Source: Neopestalotiopsis rosae
Taxonomy: Eukaryota; Ascomycota; Sordariomycetes; Amphisphaeriales; Sporocadaceae
DNA: 64,000 nucleotides
Direction of reading: 5' to 3'
Assembly: GCA_023078685.1 (NCBI GenBank)
Contig: JALGAS010000006.1
Location: 744,001-808,000 of the forward strand
The translations under genes were made by a program, and so were the position numbers. The number at the start of each line of letters is the position of its first letter. Position 1 is the first letter of the stretch. The notes below the pieces were generated by a model. The model was not told the DNA's origin, ran no database searches, and saw only the letters and a program-made list of their open reading frames with translations. Shown piece after piece: positions 1 to 13,800 of the stretch.

Positions 1-51
1 TGAGGAGAGGCGAGCCACCGTTGTCTATGCATCGCCACTCCCTTAGCTTCC

Positions 52-3000
52 TTAGATACCGGGCGTCGTAAAGCCGGGTAGGTTTGGCCAATTTCCAAGG
101 CCAGCAGGATCCCCACCGACTCTGACCCAAACGGAGTGACTCGGGGTCGGTCCGTCCAGGACGAACATTTGATACCAAGCCGGCGGACTCACGTTGGCAT
201 TGGGTGGGGCTTGAACAGTACAAGTGGTGCCGGAGCAGCTCACGGCCGGGAACAGCGTGCGCTGGCCCATGTTGTTTCCGTGCGTCGACCCGACCGCACC
301 GATCAGGGACACCCGGATGGCGCCAGAAACGGCAGATGTCAGCGTAAAGGTGACGCTCTGGCCGTAAGCCCAGTCCTTGTTGGCAATGGTGAATGTCGGC
401 TTGGCCGCCCCAGACAAGATGTAGTCGGGCGAAAAGTACTCGAGACGGTGCTCCTGGGGGTTGATGCCGTCCTCTGGGTCTGATCCAGAGACGAGAATTC
501 TTCCGTCGTTCATCAATACAGCTTCTGAATGGTACAGACGCGAAATAGTGCTGTTTGCCAGCTGGGTCATGCGGAATCCCAGTGGCTTTGTGGGATCATA
601 CAACACAGCACCCCTGTTGCCGTTCTGAGCCAGTCCGAATCCGGCACGACCATTGAAGGCGCCGTTCATGATGAGGTAACGACCATCTGGCAAGCCGACC
701 ATGCAAGACACAACACGAGTGGATGGCTATATGATCATGTTAGTAAGTCCTTTCTGACAAGCAGGGTGAAGACAGTCGCAGCACTTACCATTCTCTCAAT
801 CGTCCAATCTGCACCAGCCACATCAGGTTGTGTTCGAATGCAGTTGTCCAGGGCGAAATTTGCTCCGTCAGTAGTTCCGCCACAAATCAGCACCTCCAGG
901 GGATCAGTGAAGGGGGCGTGCTGTGGCAGCAAAGACAGAGTTCCTTGCAGAGGGTAGTTTCTGCCAGAATCGGGGTTATTGACAGCACCAGGCATCTGCG
1001 GCAGCTCTCTGATGGTGCTGAAGTCAACGTGGGAAATGACTCTTGCTTCATTGTACTGAGAAAAGAAGATATCTCCAGAGGGAAGCACGGCAGCAAATGG
1101 GTACGAGTTGACCTTGAGATCAGTGTTCACTGCAGGGTCCAGGTAGCTGAGATGAGTGGCAGCCGTAACGCCAGCAGGTCTTGGGAGCACCTCGGCGCTG
1201 GGAACCATTGGCCCATCAGAACCGTCTTCACCACCAATAATGAAGATGCTGCCGTTGGCCAGAGTCATGGCAGTTGGGTACCAGCGGGGGTCAAGCAGAC
1301 TCAAGATGTCGACATTCTCCTCCCATTGGTTTGAGCCGGGTGTTCCGAGCGAACCATCGGGAGTGAATAGACGCACGCCGTGAAGATCCTCTCCAGCCCA
1401 GCCTCCAATGTTGATTTGACGTCCGACCTTATCGGGAAGGACCAAAGAGGCAGAGCAGAAGACATCAGTCTTGAGCTGGAGTTCTCGGAAGGCGGTACCA
1501 TAGTCAGGAGCAAGGCTTGGGTCAAACTCAAAGGATCCCGTGCTGTTGTTCTCTGTAGAGGTTCCGTGCTTCTCAACGAAGACAACCTTCTCGTTGACAC
1601 CGACCGTGCTAATCAGTGGAATGATTGGACTTGACATGATGAAGTCGTAACTTCCAGCAGCGGTGCCTTGAGCGTACGACCAGCTGGTTAAGGTATCACC
1701 AGTCCACTGGTAGTATGTCAACCTGTTGCCGCCGCCTTGAACAACGTTAGTAGTCAAACTTGAGAAGATCGGGGGACATGACATACCGCAAACATGAGTC
1801 GGATCTCCAGGACACGCGACATTACAATCAGTCTCTGGCTGCAAAACATCACGGCCTTTGTTGACGACGTCAGAAATATCGCCACAGACTATACATCGAG
1901 GTCAGTTGTAAATCCGTGGCGAGCAGGTAAGGGCATCCTACAGCACTGATAACCGTATTCGATACCGCCGGCCGAGTAGCCAAATTTACTGCAGCCTTCA
2001 ATGCAGCTGGCAGCAGTGGTATTCTGCATATCAATGCCCATCCAAGGGAGCGAGCGATCAGCAATATCATCCCTGATGCGTTGTTAGCTGGAACCTCTCG
2101 AATGATTTTCATGAACGGTGACTTACAAGATACATCCAACGTACTCCCATGCGCCAGGGAGGCCTGTTGTCTGAGGCGTAGGGGGCTGGTAAATGATGAG
2201 CGTATCGTTTGAGTAAACCGATAGGCGATTGCCGGCACCACAGTCCTCGGCGGCGTTGCCACTGCAAGCCATGTTGCAGTCGCTATCGGCCACCAAAGCA
2301 GCTCCGTTGCGCAGGAAATTGTCACAGAAACATTGGGATGCATACTCCATACCAGCCACGCTGTAGCCGAGGCCAATGCATGCAGTCACACAAGACTCAA
2401 TGGTGAGAGTCGTGCTGTCTGGCTGCTGATTGAGAAAAGCGCGTCCGCTCGTGCCCTCACTGTAGCAGCCCTGGTAAGTCCAGTCTGCCGGAAGCTCAGC
2501 TGCCGTGCCGGAGCCGGTGGGTGTGGGTACGGCCGTGGCTGATGCCGTAGCCGTTGGGTCCGTCCCCGAGCCGATGCGCGACCAGACACTCAGCCTGTTA
2601 GAGCCTCCGCAAATTTCGGAGTTGGCACCATTGCACACCATGTTGCAACCGGTAGAGGTCTGGGCTCCTCCGTTGGAGTATACCTGACCACAGTAGCACT
2701 CCCCAGAGTATTCTGTTCCAGCGAGAGGATAGCCGGCAGAAGCACATGCAGAAGTACATAGCTCATTTGTCACTGTACCAAATGTCAGAAATAAGATCTA
2801 CGAAGCAGACATTGCCCAAAAAGGACAATGAATTGAAAGGTCTTTACATACTCGCTGCCGCACCTCCTGCGACTTGGGCGCCGTAGGTGAGTGTCCTTCC
2901 AGCCGCATCGCTAAATACGATCAGCGTTGATACTTCGTCAAGACAAGGGTAGCTTACATGTAGCAGCCTTCGTAGGCCCATCCATCGATGGGTGCGGGAG

Positions 3001-3615
3001 GAGCAGGCTCTGAGACGGCGCCGCTGAAGACGCTCAATCTATTTCCAGCACCACATGGTTGAGTGGCATCACCAGCACATGCCATGGAACACTCCGAGTC
3101 ATCGGCCTTTGTCGCGGCCTCATCGACCTTCTCACCACAGTCTTGGAGAGAGAGTCAGTTCGTTTTGAAAGTCCAGAAGAACGCCACATTATGCAGACTG
3201 GGGGAGCGACGTACAGCATTCATCGCCATACTCTGTACCGGCAAAGGGGAACCCATTGTCCATGCAGTACAGGGCACAGCCCTGGTTTGTCATTGAGGTA
3301 GCATTATTGAAACCGCCGGAAGCGAGAGCGCGCCCGTCGAGGTTGTCACTATCAATAGTTCAGAGAAAAATTTCCGAATATGCACGGAAAAACTTCTTTC
3401 AGACTTACACATAGCAGCCGACATATGTCCAGTTGTTTGGGACATCGGTCGGTATGGACAGCGCCCGGGGTATCAGTCTCGCTGCAGCAGACTACACATG
3501 TATGAAATGTATGAGACGATGCTTGGCACTTCAATGTAGGACAGGAGAAGGTAAGGGAGGGGGGACTCACCCTGCATAGAAATGCTACAACGACAGCTCT
3601 ACCGATTATTGTCAT
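52..3615 (-). CDS. WSC-domain copper radical oxidase (glyoxal/galactose oxidase-like), secreted
   Basis: Nine exons rebuild a 1018-residue protein: 3615-3571, 3491-3409, 3348-3215, 3141-2958, 2910-2852, 2772-2127, 2072-1942, 1888-789 and 726-52. All phases agree. The start at 3615 gives a short hydrophobic leader ([14 protein letters not shown]), so secretion is likely. Four WSC domains follow, each opening with a W-x-Y-x-G-C motif and carrying paired Cys in the pattern of carbohydrate-binding WSC modules. The C-terminal half is a seven-bladed kelch-type oxidase with a DUF1929-like end domain. Candidate copper/radical ligands are the Cys of VFCSAS, the Tyr of RWYPTAM, the Tyr-His of LYHSEAV and the His of TPSHSVW. 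By family, such enzymes oxidise aldehydes or primary alcohols and make H2O2 outside the cell; WSC modules probably anchor it to wall polysaccharide. The substrate cannot be told from the sequence. An alternative upstream ATG near 3694 is in the same open frame but gives a poorer leader. Confidence 0.9.
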
Positions 3616-5700
3616 CTTGGCAGTGCTCTTCGGGGAAATGAGGTGCTTGAGAAAGAAGGGATCAACTCGACTTTTTCCAAGAGGAGAACAACCCAAGTTT
3701 AAGAAACAACTCTCGGTCCTTCAGAGCTTCAACCAACACATCGTCAAGACAGAGGAAAAAACGCATGCATAAGCTGAACACGGGCTATAATGGGGTCATG
3801 GTCGTCTGACAACCCACAAAACCGCCTATTATCACCACTTTTATCAATAGCCAAATGGAAGGACTGCGTGATCTAGCCTCTAGAGGACAAGGACGGGCAA
3901 TGTCACGAACAGGAAACAACATAGTCATTTGGTCACCATAGAGAATAAGCAAAGTCCGCCTGTGTTGCGACTCAAGACGGGTGTCATCCTTTGTAGTACA
4001 TACAACTCGACACCGTCTTAATAGCCGGGATATATGTCCAGCATCCCTGGGCGCATCATCCAATGTATCGGTACATTGGGGCCGAAATGGAGCAGGGATA
4101 CTTCAAAGGAATGCGAATAAGGCTGGTCGCATACATCGTACAGGACCAACACCCTCTTCAGAGGCATGCAAGAGTGGACATCCAAGACATGAGTTGGAGG
4201 GTCCTTCCATCGGAGAGCCTTGGCCCATGACTATCGAAAAGGACTTGCCATGTTAGCCGAAACGGAGCCCAAGGTAGAGAGTGTCCATGAACGCCCGTGG
4301 AAGCCCATGTAACCCCACGATGACCGTTGAAAATGCCCGGCCCGTATCGTATCCTGTTACGCCCTACCTACCAGTAGCTTGGCCCAGTGGATCAAGAAAG
4401 ATACAAGGTCCTTTCTGTTAGACGATATGCAGGTGAGATGGCCAATGATTATTTTTTTTTCTTGCTACTATAGGCGAACCGTCAAGCCGTGGCTGCATTG
4501 GCGCTTCTCGTATTGCAATAAACAAACTTGCATGGGTGTTACCCCCATCGCCTCTTTTTCTCTTCCTGTGGCTGGGCGGCGGTGCGGTGGTGCAGGCTTC
4601 TTCAACCCCACCACTCTCTCATTGGAACAAAGAAGAAGTGCAAGTGCTAAAGGGCCTCGCTTGCGTCTAGTTTGTTTTTGTTGTTCCCTATAGTCAGTAG
4701 TTTTTCCTGTTTTTATCGTATCTTGATCGTGTAGTAGCGTGGTAATTAAGGTGCAGGGACCCGCTTCTTGCTCTGATGTCAGATCCTAATTGAGATGAAT
4801 AATGCGTCTATTAAGCAATAAGATATTGATTTTTAGTAGGAATCATTGGAAGGAGAACGCGGATTGAGAGACTCAGTCGTGCCATTTCAGTTCAGCTTCA
4901 TGCCCAACTCGTTTGCAACTTGTCATTGACTAAAAGCAGCTCTGGAAACAAAAATGCCAGGCGTGAAGAGCGTTGTTGTGCATCTCAATCCTGGAGGCTC
5001 TAAGGAATATTCCATATGGGAATAAAAGAGATTGCAAGGGACTCTAGGATTCCATGGTGGCGTGCGTATTTACGGACGCCTCTAGGCCCTAGGCTGCGAC
5101 CTTTCAGTGGTATTTAGGCGCCCTCAGTGACACCTTAGGTACCCCATGCCCCACTTGCCCACCGTCGGAGCTTTTTTACTGTAGGTAACGTAGGAGCAGC
5201 AATGATACATTACTTCATGCACCGGTGACAGTTCGATAGATTGATCCGTCGGTAGTCCGTTTCCATGGCTCCCATGCATTCTCTTGAAAAAGAAACATCA
5301 TCATTGATTAAGACGATTTTCGAGAAACGACACGTGGGAGATTTATGCTGATGCAAAGATTCGGTATGAGTGAATAGTGGGGATGTTACTGTGATTGCCA
5401 GCTCTGTGTTGGCTCTACTATGTAGCACTTCCGATGATATGATACTCTGTATAATTCTCCGGTGGATAACGTATCGGGCGCTGTAATCGCTGTAATCACT
5501 ATGAGCATCCTGTGCCGCACAACCTCCTCTTCGGGAATGAGGCACAAGAGTCACGTGCCTTTCTTTCATCTCACTGGCCACATGAAGCTATCGACAAAAT
5601 CACGCTGTAGAGTCTGATGAGAAGCATCCACCGTAGAAGTGATCACATTTGACCATATTTGATTTTGCATCACAATAGGAAACCAATAAACCTTGTGATC
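3616..5700. other. intergenic region, no gene seen
   Basis: About 2.1 kb between the divergent oxidase and arrestin genes. Only short overlapping frames occur, with no protein-like composition. It should hold both promoters. A small perfect inverted repeat lies at 4060-4079 (8-bp arms with CCAAT/ATTGG cores, 4-nt spacer). Confidence 0.5.
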
Positions 5701-7333
5701 ATGCCGCGATGTGGTCTCCAACAATCCGACCAAGTCAGCATTCAGATCGCTGACTTCCAGTCTACATATCTGCCTGGCGATGTGATCATCGGCCATGTAG
5801 TGGCCAAGAAGGCATTCGGCCAGGGTCCCAGGGCTGACCAAACGGTGGTGAAGCTCAAATTGTTTGGTCGCACCAAGAGCAAGATTGTGAGCGGCTCTCA
5901 GGAGACCACATACCGCGGTCAAGCCGTCCTGGTGGACGAAGAGCAATGCATATTTCGCGGTGCAGTCTCGGCAGACTCCAAGGTATCCTTTGCCATGACC
6001 ATACCAAAGACGCCACAGCCTGGCGTTGCCAAGACAGGCGACAGTTGGGACAAGTTCCAGGAAGATGAGGGTGGCCTTCGTGTCGTTGACCAGGGCAGAA
6101 AGTTTCTCAGCAACACGCAAGAGGACATCACGAAGCATTCCCTCCCTGCCGGTGAGTAGTCTTGGAAACGATCTAGTGCATCAGTCCTGGCCGCTAATTT
6201 CATTATACGAAGTGTTCCATTTTGCGGAAGAGAGAGCATTGACCGGCTCTGGTTACGAGGCATTTGTAGAGTACTTCCTCGAAGCCACGTTGACATGTCC
6301 GGGAGTGAGTGGTGTGAAAGCGACACTTCCGCTGTTCATCCGGTCGCAACCCACGGAGAAGCCAATAGATTACGATCAATACAGCTTCAATGTCAAGAGC
6401 TTCCACCACATTACCAGATCTGAGCGACTTTTGCCTCAAAATCGAGACAAGAGGACAACATTTCGAGATAGATCAAAGAGACTTTTTACACCATCCAGGG
6501 TGCCGAGCTACACTTATCGCATCAGCGTTGCCACACCCCCCGTCATTCAGTTGGCCCATCCTGCACCAGTGCCGTTCAAAGTGCACGTCGCGCCGATCAT
6601 GGAACAAAACAAGTTGATCTGCCCAGACGGCGATGTTCGGCGCTTGCCACCAATAGAACTCATCTCTGTGGAATTGAAGCTGATTGCACTGACGCGGGTG
6701 CGTTGTCCCGGCACCTTGGGTGATCACAGCCGCGACAAGGAGACCACATATCGCATCCCCATTGAGGAGCCGATAGCTCATGCCAACTACAATATTCCGG
6801 TAGTAGTCCGAGGAAACTTGAGGAATCCGAACAATGAAAGTCAGAGCCCTTCTGAAATTGAGGGATCTCCATTCTTGGAGCCAGGCTCTTTGCATGCCGC
6901 TGTGGACGGCGCCGTTGTACCCGAAGTGTTGATCAAGTACAGCAGCTTCCAACCACACGAGGACGGACAATACTCTCTCGGCACCTCACTTGACTTGGGC
7001 GATAATCTGGATATCAGGCTCACAGAGACCGATTCGTCATCTCTAGGTGGTAGACCGACACGGTTCGAGAAACGCTTGTGGTCATCCTTCGCGACTTACA
7101 ATATCGTTCGGGCATACACGCTGGTCTGGAAGCTGAAAGTTTCTTGTGTGGGGGAAATTCACACCACTGAGAGCAGGGCCAGTGTCAGCATACTACCACC
7201 CATTGAAGCGCAAGAAGCTGGAAGACAGGAGACGGAGCAAGATGTCATTAAAAACTATGAAAATCTGATGACTGCATTGGACTTGACAACCAATGTGGGT
7301 GGTGGTTTACTCAACCTCTTTTCGGGGTCATAA
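5701..7333 (+). CDS. arrestin-fold (alpha-arrestin-like) protein
   Basis: Two exons, 5701-6151 and 6213-7333, joined across a 61-nt GTGAGT...AAG intron, give 523 residues. The N-terminal part (about 1-140) begins with a beta-strand pattern typical of arrestin N domains (VSIQIADFQSTYLPGDVIIG, then VVKLKLFGRTKSK). The second half has the C-domain pattern (YTYRISVATPPVIQLAHPAP, then VHVAPI, and an ELKLIALTRVRC strand). Fungal alpha-arrestins usually act as adaptors that bring an Rsp5-type ubiquitin ligase to plasma-membrane transporters. I see no PPxY motif, so Rsp5 recruitment is not supported for this copy. It lies 486 bp upstream of a large NLR gene in the same direction. No signal peptide or membrane segment is visible, so it is probably cytosolic. 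The fold is fairly sure and the partner unknown. Confidence 0.8.
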
Positions 7334-7819
7334 TGATGACAACTGGTATGATGCAGTAATCAAGTTTACTTATCAAATGAAATTTTCTATCAATGGCCAT
7401 CATTCCAGTATTACCTGCATGTATGATAATCAAGGTGGGGAATGAACAACTCCAACCACGAATTCTATCACTGGTCGGTGCCTTTTGGGGCTGAAAGGCG
7501 CCAAGACTGCACAGTCGCTTGAAGCCAAAGGGCAGTGACAAGGCAGAAACCCCGCACTGCCCGGGGGCAGTGATGGAAATATCATCGGAGGTGGTGTTGG
7601 TAAGGCTCCGAGCCTTCGCCAAATTGACAGCTTTCACTGCACTTCAGCTGCAATCCTGGCTCAATGATGACTTCTTCTTCTTTTGCTCGTATCCGCGCCT
7701 TATACCAAGAGCCAACCAGACCTTGTTCATACCAGTAATATTGCAGAAATCGAAGGGTAAATGATTTCCAAGTTCAACTTCCATTGCGCAACGCTCTCTA
7801 CATCCAGGAACAGCCCGAG
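7334..7819. other. intergenic region between arrestin and NLR genes
   Basis: 486 bp between two same-strand genes. No further gene is seen. It must contain the arrestin terminator and the NLR promoter unless the two are co-transcribed. Confidence 0.45.
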
Positions 7820-10800
7820 ATGGATCCTGTGTCGATATCCGCCAGCATAGCAGGCTTGGTCTCGCTTGCTGATCTCGTCTTTCGTACTGGTACGCGATAT
7901 GTGAGGGCCGTGCGAGACTCAAGAAAGGAGGTAGAAGAGCTTTTGCAAGAGGTGAAGAACCTCTCGCTTCTTCTGCATGGCTTGTCCCTTGCCGCTTTCG
8001 ACTTGGAGCTTGAGGATGCGAACAGCCGCAGCGAAGATACCACGCATGCGTCTAATTTAAAGCCTCATCATCTTCATGATTGCTATCAAGTATTGAGGCG
8101 TTTGGATCAAGGTCTAGCAACTGTGAGCAAAGACTTTGAATCGCCTTCTGGTCTCGTTAGGCTTCAAAGGCGGCTGAAGTGGCCATTTTCGTCAGACGAA
8201 ACGAAGAATGTCCTTCAAAGCATACAGCGACACAAGGAAACGATGAATGTCGCTCTTGCTTCCGATTCCATGGCCAATATGAAACTTTGCCTGTCCCGGC
8301 AAGAGAAAATGAACGAAGACGTGGAAGATCTCAAGCTCATGGCGACTAAAATCCTGGACATTGAAACCAAGATTTCTCTGGATCACAGAAGACGCAAAGT
8401 TCTCAAGCTCTTCACCAGCTTTGACCCTCGATCGGAATTTGAGACGAGCAAAAGTCTGCGCCACCCTATGACTACCCTTTGGTTGACCGAAGGCTCCGAG
8501 TTTGACACATGGTACAATACACCAAGCTCGAGGATTTGGTGCAGTGGAATTCCTGGCGCCGGAAAATCAATTATTGCAGGTGCCATAATTAGCGAATGTC
8601 TGTCTCGAAATAGAGCAAACTCTCAACTCGCGGTGGCATACGTCTTCTGTACCTATCGGGACTCGGAAACACACGATCCGATAAACATACTTTCGTCTCT
8701 AGCTGCTCAACTTGCGCAACAGGGGGAAGGTGCTTATGGCGTCTTGGAAGCATACTATAATGAATTGCATTCTGATCAGTCACTCCCGGCGAAGCCGACA
8801 GCTGATGCCCTAATTGGAATACTCAATAATATATGTTCCACATATTCTCGGGTCTTCCTAATTATCGATGGATTGGATGAGTGTGGCCCACAGGCCAGGG
8901 CAAACGTTCGATACCTGATGAAACTTTCACGGGCGCAAAACCACGAAATCATCAACATGGCTCTGCTGAGCCGAGACGAACTATTTATTCGACAACAGCT
9001 GGAAGATTCTTTTCACTGTATTGAGCTGGAAGCCCATACCGAGGATATCCAGTTATATGTGGCGTCGGAATTGGATCGGCGTATCGATGCAAAGGAACTA
9101 CGACTGCGAGACGTAACACTCAAAGACCACATTTTGACTACATTGGTCAGTAGAGCTAAGGGGATGTAAGTGCCGCATGATTGATCACTCATGAGTATAC
9201 GATGAATAAGCCTAATACATAACCGCCAGGTTTCGGTGGGTTGCCTGTCAGTTGGACCATATCTGCGAGCTTCCAACAGACAAATCGCGACGGGAGGCAT
9301 TGGGCAAGCTGCCGCCGACGCTTTTCGATACTTATGAGAGAATCCTGCTTAGGATACGGAATCAAGAGAAAGAGGTTCAGGTTCTCGTTCAGAGAAGTCT
9401 GAGTATCATCTCAAAGCCAGTATTTATAAGACTTACGGCCCAAGAAATGTGTGAAGCAGTCTCGGTGCCACTGGACTCAGATACACTCAACGATGACGAT
9501 ATAATACATGAGACCGAGATCCTCCACTGGTGTGGAAGTCTGGTCCGAAAAAGTAACGACGGCTTGAGGATTGAGTTTTCCCACTTTACAGTCCAGGAAT
9601 ACCTCACGGATGTTTGTCCAACACATCCTCAGCTAAGTGCCTTTGGCACTTCTGATGATCGAGTCAATGGATTGCTTGCCTCCATCTGCCTCCGTTACAT
9701 TACCTTGAAGAACCATGAGAGACAACCGCAGGCGAATCACGATGAGATTCAACAGATGCTGAGAAGGCGAGAATTGCATTCTTTCTACGAGAAAGCCGCG
9801 ACGATGTGGCCTAAATTTCTCTTCCGCCAATCCCACAGACCTTGGATTCAAGATCTTGGTGTCCTCTTCAGTCCAAATAGAACAGCAAGTTTCTGCCTAT
9901 GGTCCATTCAGATTATTTTGCATTGCATCTCACACGGCGCTACGTTTGTGTTCTTCCGGCCAGTCGATCTTAACTCCAATGCCAAAATCATCATGGATGT
10001 CATCTCGGCTGTGTTGAGGCCGGATTTTACTCCACTACACATGGCTGCCATGCTGGGTTTGAGAGATATTTGTGACAGTTTGCTTCGACAGGGAGCAGAC
10101 GTCAATATCATGAGCCAATATGGAACCGCCTTGCATTGCGCGATCGGGCACCTGACGGTATTCGCTAATGTACAAATCTCAGGGGTGTACCGCGAAGCCA
10201 TTGGCGAACTGCAACCTTACGACTCGCTTCTGTCGTCAGCGCGACGTCAAACAACGATTTTACTCTTGAAAGCTGGCGCTCGGACGGAGTTATACCTGAA
10301 TACACCATTCTGGAGGGCTACAGTCCTGTCTCTTCCTGTCCTTGCTTCGACGTGTGGTGAAGATTTCGAGATCGTGGTAGATTTAGTCAAGGCTGGCATC
10401 ACCGTGCACGAAGACGATTTAGAAAATTTTCAGTATGCATATCGTCATGCTCGATCGAAAATCCCACTACACGTATTCAAGCAAAAGTATTGTGGCGGAA
10501 AGGTCTTTACGAACCTCCTAGAAATCCTTCTAGGACCTGAGTCGGTCAACAGTCCAGAGTCTCGCTTGTATGCGATGACACTTGAGTTTGTCAAACATAT
10601 GCAGCTGGATTTGCCACTACTGCCAAACAGGTGCACTTCGGTGGATATGCTGGAAACATATGACGTTGAAAAAAGAGACTCATACTTGCGCTCTATCATC
10701 GAGAACAATGACGTTATTGCACTGAATCTAGTCCTGCAAAGCAATAGGTCTGCTCTGGTTGAAGCACTGAGATCCAGTGATTCGGGCAACTGGACCTGCT

Positions 10801-13800
10801 TTCATATGGCTGTTGGGTCCGAGTCACTGAACGTTCTCGAAGCACTTCTGAAACAAGGATTCGACCCCAAAGTTCCAGACTCGGACGGCCGAACGCCAGT
10901 CGGTCTTTGTTGGGACGATAGGGATAAAGATATGCTTCTGACATTCCTTAAACACGGCTGTTCTACGACAATTCCGGACAATGATGGAGAAACCGTTTGG
11001 CATGAGAGCTCCCGAAGGGGCTCTATCGGGATACTCCAGATACTTATCGAACTTGACGATAGGGACAAAGCCTTGCAGATGGAATCGCAGAAGAACAAGA
11101 CCCCAATTTATGAGGCCCTCAACAGTGGACATTTAGAGGCCACACTTATGCTTTTGCCATTCTGTGATGGGAAAAGCTATTGGCCTGTCGAAGCACCTAT
11201 CTTTCGAGCTGCAGCGAGACTGGGCTCCTCTATTGTTCTTGAGAAATTGCTCTTGCTCGGGATCGACGTGGACGTGGTCGACAACGTAGAGGGGAGTCCT
11301 CTACACGATCTCAGTCCAGTCATAGATCTGAAAGGTGTTGAATTACTCAAGAAGCTCTTCCCAATTCATCAGAGACGGCAGAGGGATCATAGGACTCCAT
11401 TCGAGTCAATACTCATCCGGTCCTGTAAAGCAGAAGCCTCGCTGCGTGACGATGTGTTTGAAGCTCTCCTGGATGAAGTCTTATCTTCGAAGCTTCCTGA
11501 TGCCAGCGTGTTATGGTCATTCGTTTGCTCCGAGATTTTTCCTTACGCCGCCATAGAATCTGAATATGAGCCTGGGCAGAATTGGGGCTCCGACATTGTC
11601 ACGTCCATGATTCAGAAAGGAGTTGCCAAGATCTATGAAGAGACGCAAAAGACTTGTCCTGTACTTCCACTCCTTTCGGCCTTGTTCGAGAAGATCAACG
11701 ACACCTTTCCACGGTCTAGAGAGCAGCTTTGGGAGAAGTGCGAATCCCGAGCAAAGGTATTATCCATGATCGAAGGTTGGGATTGGATCTCAGGCGTTAT
11801 TATGACCATTTCCAAGGGCTCGCTGCTTTTCTCGGAAGCAACAAAGGATTCGAGTGTAGTGGGACTCTTATTAGCGTCTATACTCCATGATGATGATATA
11901 ATGATATCATTTCTGCTCGAACAGGCAGTCGACGTCCATGAGAGGAGGGGCGGATTATCTGCTTTCGAGCTAGCCTGCTTTCCCGAAGTTGACCTGAGCT
12001 CGCGCAACTTCGAGATGGTCTTACAGCATTCCAAGATTGAGAAAGCTTCCCAAGGCAATGAATTCTTTGATGGGTGTAGCCCTCTCCACTTCACCGCAGG
12101 GTTCTCTGGTGCCCAGGGCTCTAGTTGGAAGCTGAATCGATTGGTGCGTTTTGGCCTGAATTGCGATGTTCCGATGACTACGGGGGAGACGCCTCTTGTG
12201 TTTCACATCACCCAGGGTTCCTCTAATACGGCTGAGACTCTTCTTGATATTGGCGCGGACCCATGGATTGCGGACGACTTCGGATGGGATGCGCCGCTGA
12301 CAGCGGCTGCTCGCGAATCTTTCCCATTACTAAAGAAAATATTAATGATCACTACAAAAGACAGCCGACCTCCACATTGGGAACAAACTTTCAAAGAGGT
12401 CACCAAAGGTCGTACCAATATTGTAGTCAGGGGGGGGAATGCACTTCACATGAGTATCTTGTCGAGCAGCGACGTTGATATTTTGAATTTCTATCTCGCC
12501 AATAACCTCATATCTAACCTTGAATCTCTCGACGAAACCCTACAGACTCCCATGCATTATGCCGCTCGATTCGGTCAGTCTTCTGCAATCAAGTTGCTGA
12601 ACGAATTTGGCGCACAAATTGCACCTACCGATCGGCTCGGAAAGACACCGTTGCACGTTGCCGCCCAAGAGAAGCAATTGAGTGCTGTAAAAGTTTTCAT
12701 TGATTTGGGTGCTGAGATCAAAGCCTGTTCAGCCGGATGTACCCCTCTCGCCTACGCATACATGTCGGGCTCTGTCGAGGTGATCAAGGCACTTGAAGAG
12801 TACGAACGACGTATTGAGCAGGAGACGAGGGTGGTAAATGACCCAAAAGTGGCACGGACGATGTCAAACGCCATGCTTAACGCTATTCAACGCGACGATC
12901 TCGACGCTTGCAAAGGGCTACTTCAAGGCGGCTGCCCAGTAGATATCGAGCTGAGTTTGCGTGGGCCCGTAACTCCCTTGATGGCGACGATATGCATCAA
13001 CAAGAGCCACTCAATAGCACAATACCTCTTAGAAAGAGGAGCGACTGCATCAGCGGTTTATGATCCACCTCACCGTAATAAGTTCTTCACGGTACTTGAG
13101 GCAGCTCTAGGACATAGTCGCAATAACATCCTTCCCGAGTTGATGATCAGGTACTTCCAGGAGGCTCAAAACCTGAAGAGCTTACCACGCAGTCCACTTG
13201 ATGTGGCTTTACAGCACGGAAATCTCGAAGGATTCAGTATGCTTCTAGATTTCATGCAACAACCGCAGCAAACCCCAAAGGTTTCAAGGTAAGTGACCCT
13301 ACCACATTGACTTAGGTAATTACCAGAACTAACGGCAAATCAAACCGTAGTCTTGTGCGTAATGACTCCAAAGGTTCACCAAGTACCTTGATAAACCAAC
13401 GCGATCGATCATCCGATGACTCTACACCTCTACATACGGCAGCTCGTCTTGGTTATGTCAATGCCGCCAGGGCCCTCCTCAAAGCCACCAATGCCATAGA
13501 AGATACAGATACATATAAGCGAACGCCCCTCCATATCGCAGCCCTGTATGGAAGGACAAAGATGGCTAAGCTCCTTCTCGATCACGGTAGTCGCATAGAC
13601 GCACCGATGTGGAGTGGCGCGACGCCTCTCATGCTCGCTGGTAAGAACGGGCACCATGACATCTTGTCTTTCTTACTTGAAAGAAGCAGTCAAAGTTGCG
13701 TAAGAAGAGCGGACTATCTGGGGAACAATCATCTAAGCCTGGTCGCCGACGAGACCGACTCACATGGCATCCAATCATTCCACAAAATCCTGGACTTAGG

